From: Budorcas taxicolor
Taxonomy: Eukaryota > Chordata > Mammalia > Artiodactyla > Bovidae
Reading direction: 5' to 3'
Length of the DNA: 64,000 bases
NCBI RefSeq assembly: GCF_023091745.1
Contig: NC_068910.1
Location: forward strand, 176,197,170-176,261,169
A program made the translations under genes and the position numbers. The notes below the pieces were generated by a model, which searched no databases, had not been told where the DNA came from, and was given only the letters and a program-made list of their open reading frames with translations. The number at the start of each line of letters is the position of its first letter. The first letter of the stretch is position 1. Below are positions 58,374 through 64,000 of this stretch, in pieces.

Positions 58374-59215
58374 TTGGTATCACCTCACACCCGTCGTGGA
58401 GAAGGAAATGACAACCCACCCCAGTACTTTTGCCTGGAAAATCCCATGGACAGAGGAGCCTCGTAGGCTGCAGTCCATGGGATCGCGAAGAGTCAGACAT
58501 GACTGAGTGACTTTGCTTCATTGGAGAAGGAATGGCAACCCACTCCAGTGTTCTTGCCTGGAGAATCCCAGGGACGGGGGAGCCTTGTGGGCTGCCGTCT
58601 ATGGGGTCGCACCGAGTCAGACACAACTGAAGCGACTTAGCAGCAGCAGCAGCAGCAGCAGCAGCACACCAGTCAGAATGCCCATCAACAGATAAATGGA
58701 TAAAGAAGTGGTGGTACATATATACAATGGAATGTTACTCAGCCATAAAAAGAAACAAATTTGAATTAGTTCTAGTGAGGTGGGTGAACCTAGAGTCTAT
58801 TATCCACAGTGAAGTTGAGTCAGGAAGAGAAAAACAAATATTGTATATTGACACATATATATGGAATCTAGAAAAATGGTACTGATGAACCTATTTGCAG
58901 GGCTGGAATAGAGACACAGACATAGAGAACAGACTTGTGGGCACAGCCAGGGAAGTAGGGGGGATGAATTGAGAGAGTAGCACTGAAACATCTACATTAC
59001 CTTATGTAAAATAGATAGCTAGTTATATAAATCATATGTATAACACAGAGCTCAACCCTGTGGTCTGTGACAACCTAGAAGGGTGGGATGGGGTTGCGGG
59101 GGGAGATTCATGAGGAAGGGGGCATATGTATACTTACGGCTGGTTTACTCTGTGGTGTGGCAGAAACCAACATAACATTGTAAAGCAATCATCCTCCAAT
59201 TAAAACCAGTTGAAA
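58374..59215 (+). mobile_element. L1 3' end, sense, with nested Bov-A2
   Basis: TTGGTATCACCTCACACC before and CACACCAGTCAGAATGCCCA after the SINE, then GTGGTGGTACATATATACAA, GAAACCAACATAACATTGTA and CCTCCAATTAAAACCAG. 5' truncated. Confidence 0.87.
58398..58664 (+). mobile_element. Bov-A2 SINE with (CAG)8 tail
   Basis: Two Bov-A units (starting GGAGAAGGAAATGACAACCC and GGAGAAGGAATGGCAACCCA), ending GACTTAG then eight CAG units at 58641-58664. Flanking TCACACC/GCACACC suggests a short target duplication. Confidence 0.9.
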
Positions 59216-61021
59216 AAGCATTGACTAAGATGGTATTTCAAGAGAGGGAATTGCTGTCACTAGGTTTTAAATGTCTTCTATACAGCTCCATCTTGGTGTT
59301 TGTCATTGTGCTCAAAACAGAGTTGACTGAATAAATTAATTGGTGGTGAATAAATGAAAGAGGTTAATATATCCCTGAATATGTCTGGTCACCACCTAGT
59401 TGAGTACCTTATTTCTGGTACTGCTAGACATATTATCTTAGCTATTCTACAATGCTCTTTAAAATGAAGAGATATAAAACTTATTTTATAGGGACCGTCT
59501 ATCAATAAGACTTAAAGTAATACATAGACATCAATACCTTAATTCCAAGCTACCTTGTTATTAAAGATATACAGGACGAAGTGAAAATAATATTTTGCTA
59601 TTCTAAATTAGAATCGTAAAAATGTATATATATACTCATATTTATATATCTACGTTATATATGTTCTTATGGCAAAGAATGTAGTTTTCACTTCGTGAAT
59701 AGCACTTACAAACAAGAACTGTATTACATAGTGGTATGAACGCAAATTAAATACCAACTTTTTAAACCTATAAACATCCTTTTGTAGTTTGAAGAAAATA
59801 TTTAAGTATTCAAACCCTGAGTTTGGATTCTTAATATAGATTTTGTTTTCATTACACAAATGATTTAACCAGCTTTGAATTTATCACTATGCGAAGCACT
59901 CAAGGCCAAGTGCTTGGGTATCAGGGAAGGTACAGGAAAACTGGGAGGGAGGAGTTCTCTGAAAATCTGACTATGCTGTTGGCCCCGCGGAAGTAGGAGA
60001 AGTGGATGAGGGAAAGATCCAGGTGCCGAAGGTGGGCCAGCCATGGTATGAAAAGCAGAAATACTAGAAGTCCCTGGAACCTGAGTTTAGAAAAGACAGC
60101 CTGGTTAGTTGTTTGGGAAGATATTTAGAAATGTATTATTAATTTTGGCTGCCAAGCATTTGCACATCCTTCTATGTTTAAAGAATTTCCCCCATCTTTT
60201 TGTGTTTAGGAATCCCCTCATAGAACTAAAGTTATTAGACATTTTGCTTTTGCTGTCTTCCATTCATTAGAAGGAAGCACTAGGTCCAGCCCACAATCAA
60301 GGAGAAGGAATTCTAGAAGGGCTTGAAAAACCAAGAGGAAGGAGCCGTTGTGGGTATTTTAGAGGCTGCCTACTACTGTGACGTTGGCCACTTAGCCACA
60401 GAACCTGATTCTGTCTCCCCACACCCCCAAGGTTTGGGGAGGGATTCATTTTCCTATTCATTTTCCTTTCTGCTTGCAAGTATGATTCTTTACCAATACA
60501 GATGGTTAGCTTCCCTAGCAGCTCTTAACAGGCCACTGGGCCATGCCTTCTGGTATTTACTTTTTCTTTTTCTGAATATAAATTTGGAAATGTAGGAAAG
60601 GAGAAAATAGCTATCATCCGTAGTGCTGTTATCCAGAGATTTGTACTCTTAATAATGGACCATATTTTTTGCCAGGGTTTTTCCTTGAGTTTTTATACAT
60701 CACTGAGATCATAATGAGCATGTAATTCTATAACTTGGGTTTTCTACCCTTTTGCCATAGGAATTCCCCCTCGTTTTCCAAAAGCCCCTGATTCCTGAAG
60801 TATGTTAGTGATTGGTTGTAAGGGGTGTGCTCCAGCTGGGCAGGCATATCATTGCACTGTTCTGTCATAAAAACTGGCCTGCTCTGTGCAGAGGGGATCC
60901 CCAGCAGGAGGGAAGGGCACTTTGAATCTGCTCAGCAGAACAAACAGCTCTAAGGACATGGGGTGGGGTGATGCCTATTATGGCAAGTCTGACTTTCATT
61001 TGTTAATATAGTACCCCTAAT

Positions 61022-61396
61022 TGTTGTTTTTCAGTTGCTATCGCATCCAACTCTTTGTAACCCCATGGGCTGCAGCACCCCAGGCTTCCCTGCCCTTCAC
61101 TGTCTCCTGGTGTTTGCTCAAACTCATGTCCATTGAGTTGATTATGCCATCCAACCATCCCATCCTCTATAGTGCCTTTCTCCTCCTGCCCTCAATCTTT
61201 CCCAGCTTCAGGGTCCTCTCCAGTGAGTCAGGTGGCCACAGTATTGGAACTTCAGCGTCACTCCCTCCAGTGAATATTCAGGGTTGATTTCCTTTCAGAT
61301 TGACTGGTTTGATCTTGCTGTCCAAGGGACTCTCAAGAGTCTTCCCCAGCACCACAGCTCAAAAGCATCAATTGTTTGGTGCTTAGCCTTCTTTGG
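61022..61396 (-). mobile_element. BovB 3'-end fragment, antisense
   Basis: TTCAGTTGCTATCGCATCCA, CTCAAACTCATGTCCATTGA, GAATATTCAGGGTTGATTTC, CTCAAAAGCATCAATTGTTT. Confidence 0.87.
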
Positions 61397-61504
61397 AAGT
61401 AATAAAAAGGCCTTTTCTTTAAAGTCTCTTCCCCTTTTGTTTTGTCCCTAATTCAAGCAATCTGCCTTCAAGTTAGTCTGAAGTAAGGAATAACACATTT
61501 TATT

Positions 61505-62185
61505 TTCATTTTTCAATTTTTAAAAATTATTTTTAATTGTGGTAAAATTCAGCATAAGACTTACCTACCATCTTAACCATCTGTAAGTATACAGTTCAGT
61601 AGTGTTAAGTACTTTCACATTACCTTGTACAGAAAGCGCTTTCCTTGCAAACTGAAACTTCATAGTCATTAAACCCCTCCTCGTCCTCCCAGCTCCTGGA
61701 GACCACTGCTTTACTTCTTGTTTCTATGAATTTGGCTACTCTGGGTACCTTATATAAGTGGAATCATATAATACTCTCTTGTGACTGGCTTAATTCCTTT
61801 AGCCTAATATCCTCAGGGTTCATCCATGTTGTAGCAACAGTCAGAATTTCCTCACTTTTAAAAAGCTGAGTAATATTTCAGTGTATGTGTACCACATTTT
61901 GTCTATCCTTTCATCTGTTAGTAGACAATGGGTTATTTCCACTTTTTGGCTATTGTGAATTTTCATTTTTATTTTGTATTTTATTGTTTAACTGAAGTAT
62001 AGTTAATGTACAACATTATACTAGCTTCAAGTATATAACATAGTGATTCAATATTTTTATAGATTAGACTCAATTTAAAGTTGCTATAAAATAATGACTA
62101 TTTCCCTGTGCTGTACAATATGTCCTTGTAGCTTATTTTACACATAGTATTTTGTACCTCTTAATCCTCATACCTCTATCTTGCT
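61505..62185 (-). mobile_element. Old L1 3' regions, antisense (two pieces)
   Basis: 61505-61965 (TAAAATTCAGCATAAGACTT, GGTTCATCCATGTTGTAGCA, GAGTAATATTTCAGTGTATG) and 61970-62185 (TGAAGTATAGTTAATGTACA, CCCTGTGCTGTACAATATGT) are two antisense L1 3' segments side by side. Confidence 0.75.
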
Positions 62186-62194
62186 GAATTTTCA

Positions 62195-62447
62195 TTTTTT
62201 TAAAATTTATTTATGGCTGCACTGGATCTTTGTTGCTTTCTCTAGTTGTGGTGAGTGGGGACTACTCTTCACTGTGGTCTGTGGGCTTCTTGTCGTGGTG
62301 GCTTCTGGTGTTGCAGAGCATGGGCTCTAGATGTGAGTCCTCAGTAGCTGCCCTGAAACATGTGGGATCTGCCCACATCAGGAATTGAACCTGTGTTCCC
62401 TGCCTTAGCAGGCAGATTCTGAACCACAGGCCCACCAGGAAAGTCCC
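62195..62447 (-). mobile_element. CHR-type SINE, antisense, next to exon
   Basis: TTTATTTATGGCTGCACTGG, CATGGGCTCTAGATGTGAGT, GGAATTGAACCTGTGTTCCC and CCCACCAGGAAAGTCC. It ends about 42 bp before the 62489 exon. Confidence 0.83.
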
Positions 62448-62488
62448 TGTATTTTCATTTTTAAATTGGGTGTTTTGTTTCATTTCAG

Positions 62489-62596
62489 GGCAAGAAGTTG
62501 CCTTACCACCTTGGAGATGATGCCGAAGAAGGAGAAGTTTCTGATGAAGACAGCGCAGATGAAATTGAAGATGAGTGCAAGTTCAAGCTCCATTAT
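62489..62596 (+). CDS. PLCH1: PLCH1 coding exon: end of X box and acidic X-Y linker
   Basis: Exactly 36 codons (w429-w464), phase 0 at both ends. It opens GKKLPYHLGDDAEEGEVSDE, completing the substrate-binding KGKKL segment, then becomes strongly acidic with SDEDSADEIEDE before KFKLHY. In PLC enzymes the X-Y linker is autoinhibitory, and its acidic stretch is thought to keep the active site from the negatively charged membrane. The acceptor is TTCATTTCAG at 62488 and the donor TAT|GTAAGT at 62597. An antisense CHR-type SINE ends about 42 bp upstream of the acceptor. The following exons are beyond the window. Confidence 0.96.
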
Positions 62597-64000
62597 GTAA
62601 GTTACAGGCTTGGCCATAATGTTTACCCTCCATGTGCTATAGTAAAAACTGCTGCTGTGCTGGAATATTCACAAATATGGTGGCTGTAGTGTAGGAAGGA
62701 TATGTATTGAAAATCATGTTGTGTGCTGGCACACAGGACTCCCAAATGTTTACTGACTGACTGAGTCAAGGATTGTTGTGTCTTAGAGTTGGAAGGAATC
62801 TTAGTGATTAACCCATCTGACCCTCTCTCCAGGGACCAATTCCCTCCTATTACAACTTGGTCAAAACTCAGATTGCAGTTGGAAATGTCACTGTTTGGTG
62901 AAATAAACTGACTTTAGCATTGTCACCCTGCTTCCCGCTTATAGCTCCACCATGCTGCCATTCAAAGCTGGCTCTCAGAACCCAGCTGCAAGAGGATCTG
63001 CTTCTCTAGAATGCTCATCCCCTCCCTGAGAGAATGCACCTTGGACCAGAAGATCTCCAAGTTCTTCCAGACAATGAGACTCTTGGCTAAAACTTTAATT
63101 TGCCACATGTTAGACAAAATGGCAAAGAGCAGTTTGTCACCTGTGTGTTGCTTCAGACTTCTGTCCTAGAACAAGGAGCTCTGTTTTTAAACAGAGCAGC
63201 ACCATTTAGCCAGGTACTCCAATGGAAATGCAAAGCTGGGAGAAATGTAAGGCTTAAAGACCTCCCTATCCCCCATCCCTTCTTGACCTCCCCCACCTTC
63301 TGTAGCTCACGTGATTTCCAGGATCATGTGACGATCTGAGAGTAGCACCTGCTCACGTTAATTTGTTGTAGAGTTTACAATTTCCTTTCTACAGAAAAGT
63401 AGTATTTCTTTAGATGTCAGAACTATAATCCTACCTCCTAAAAAAGAAAATATTACACAAAATCTTCTAATTTACAGTATTGCCCTGAATTCAATTATTA
63501 CATCATTAAAAACAGTCTTCTTTCTTCGAGATAATAATAATGGCAGTGGCTTCCTATAGGTATTAAAGAGAGCTGATATTATTTTCAAAGAGGGGAAGAG
63601 TTTAATGACAACTAAAGTCTCAGTAGATAGTTCTTTCTTGGCTTTCATGCATTTTAGAAGGGATGACATGGACAAGATTCAGCCTTGAAATGAAAAGAAA
63701 ATGTTACCATCTGTATTAATCTATTGCCTTTTAACAGTTTTTATTAGCTCAATTAAATACCATGAATAAGGCTATGGTTACAGAAAATTAATCTAAATAG
63801 ATTTACATAAGTGAAAATACAGTTAATATTTTAGTTTCTTTGTTTTTGCTCTTATAGCTACTTGCCATTTTGGTAATTACTTGTGATTATAGGTAATTTA
63901 GTTCTTTTTCTAAGCTTTATTTTATAAACCAGATATTTGTCTCTGAATTTCAGTATCTTTGCCTCTTGTTTCCGCTTGTTTTCTTGGTTGCCAGCCTCGG
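62597..64000 (+). other. PLCH1: PLCH1 intron, 5' part
   Basis: Begins GTAAGT. 62783-62900 carries an ancient repeat (TCTTAGAGTTGGAAGGAATC) of the same kind as 19087. No further exon was recognised before the window ends. Confidence 0.75.

Larger units (their letters stand above)
55803..62488 (+). other. PLCH1: PLCH1 intron (6.7 kb)
   Basis: GTAAGT to TTTCAG, phase 0. 55810-57465 and 59220-61015 are mostly unassigned. Bov-A pieces at 57470-57568 and 57888-57987, L1 with nested Bov-A2 at 58374-59215, BovB at 61022-61396, old L1 at 61505-62185 and CHR at 62195-62447. Confidence 0.85.
10301..62596 (+). other. PLCH1: PLCH1 gene, internal portion (nine coding exons)
   Basis: Phospholipase C eta-1 is a calcium-sensitive enzyme that cleaves PIP2 at the inner face of the plasma membrane into IP3 and diacylglycerol. 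Nine exons at 10301-10447, 12425-12668, 25784-25913, 29924-30094, 42784-42877, 45109-45312, 51303-51423, 55631-55802 and 62489-62596 join into one open frame with matching phases at all eight junctions. The product reads PH domain, EF hands, catalytic X box, acidic linker, the PLC order, and the wording (for example ERCMSVMQSGTQ, SSHNTYL, EVDCWDG) is what I recognise as PLCH1 rather than PLCH2 or a delta isoform. The 5' end, Y box, C2 domain and tail are outside the window. Seven of the eight internal introns have GT donors and AG acceptors; the second is U12-like. Confidence 0.96.

Noticed and set aside
1..64000. Bacterial-type features (operons, CRISPR, attachment sites, phage)
   Set aside because: Exon-intron structure and ruminant retroelements throughout; none of these features appears.

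Overview
This window is mammalian nuclear DNA from a pecoran ruminant, most likely a bovid. The evidence is the repeat set: near full-length BovB (RTE-type) LINEs, many Bov-tA and Bov-A2 SINEs, cetartiodactyl CHR-type SINEs and ruminant L1. Cattle, sheep and goat cannot be told apart by eye. There is no sign of prokaryotic gene organisation.

The only gene I can support is PLCH1 (phospholipase C eta-1) on the + strand, present in part. Nine coding exons run from 10301 to 62596. They join in one uninterrupted frame of 1391 nt (464 residues counting the split first codon). In order they encode the PH domain (10301-10447, 12425-12668), the EF-hand lobe (25784-25913, 29924-30094, 42784-42877, start of 45109-45312), the catalytic X box (45109-45312, 51303-51423, 55631-55802) and the acidic start of the X-Y linker (62489-62596). 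The transcription start, the first coding exon, and the Y box, C2 domain and C-terminal tail lie outside the window. Residue numbers in the entries ('w1', 'w2'...) count from the first residue of the 10301 exon.

The most notable signal is the intron between the second and third exons (12669-25783). It has hallmarks of a minor (U12-type) spliceosomal intron: an ATATCC donor, a textbook TTCCTTGAC branch site 12 nt before the exon, and no polypyrimidine-AG acceptor that keeps frame. The frame implies AT...AA termini, an uncommon class.

The rest is intronic and repeat-rich. 1-10300 (upstream intron) holds a MIR split by a BovB copy. 12669-25783 holds old L1 antisense, MIR, and a second BovB copy with a nested SINE and repeated 5' units, next to a mariner-type palindrome. 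30095-42783 holds nested L1/SINE, MaLR-like LTRs and a 1.3-kb L1 insertion with a 13-bp target-site duplication. 45313-62488 holds many Bov-A/BovB 3' fragments, a MER20 with an intact 8-bp target duplication, and CHR SINEs. Two exons (45109 and 62489) each have an antisense CHR SINE ending about 40 bp before the acceptor. No rRNA, functional tRNA, CRISPR array or second protein-coding gene was seen.
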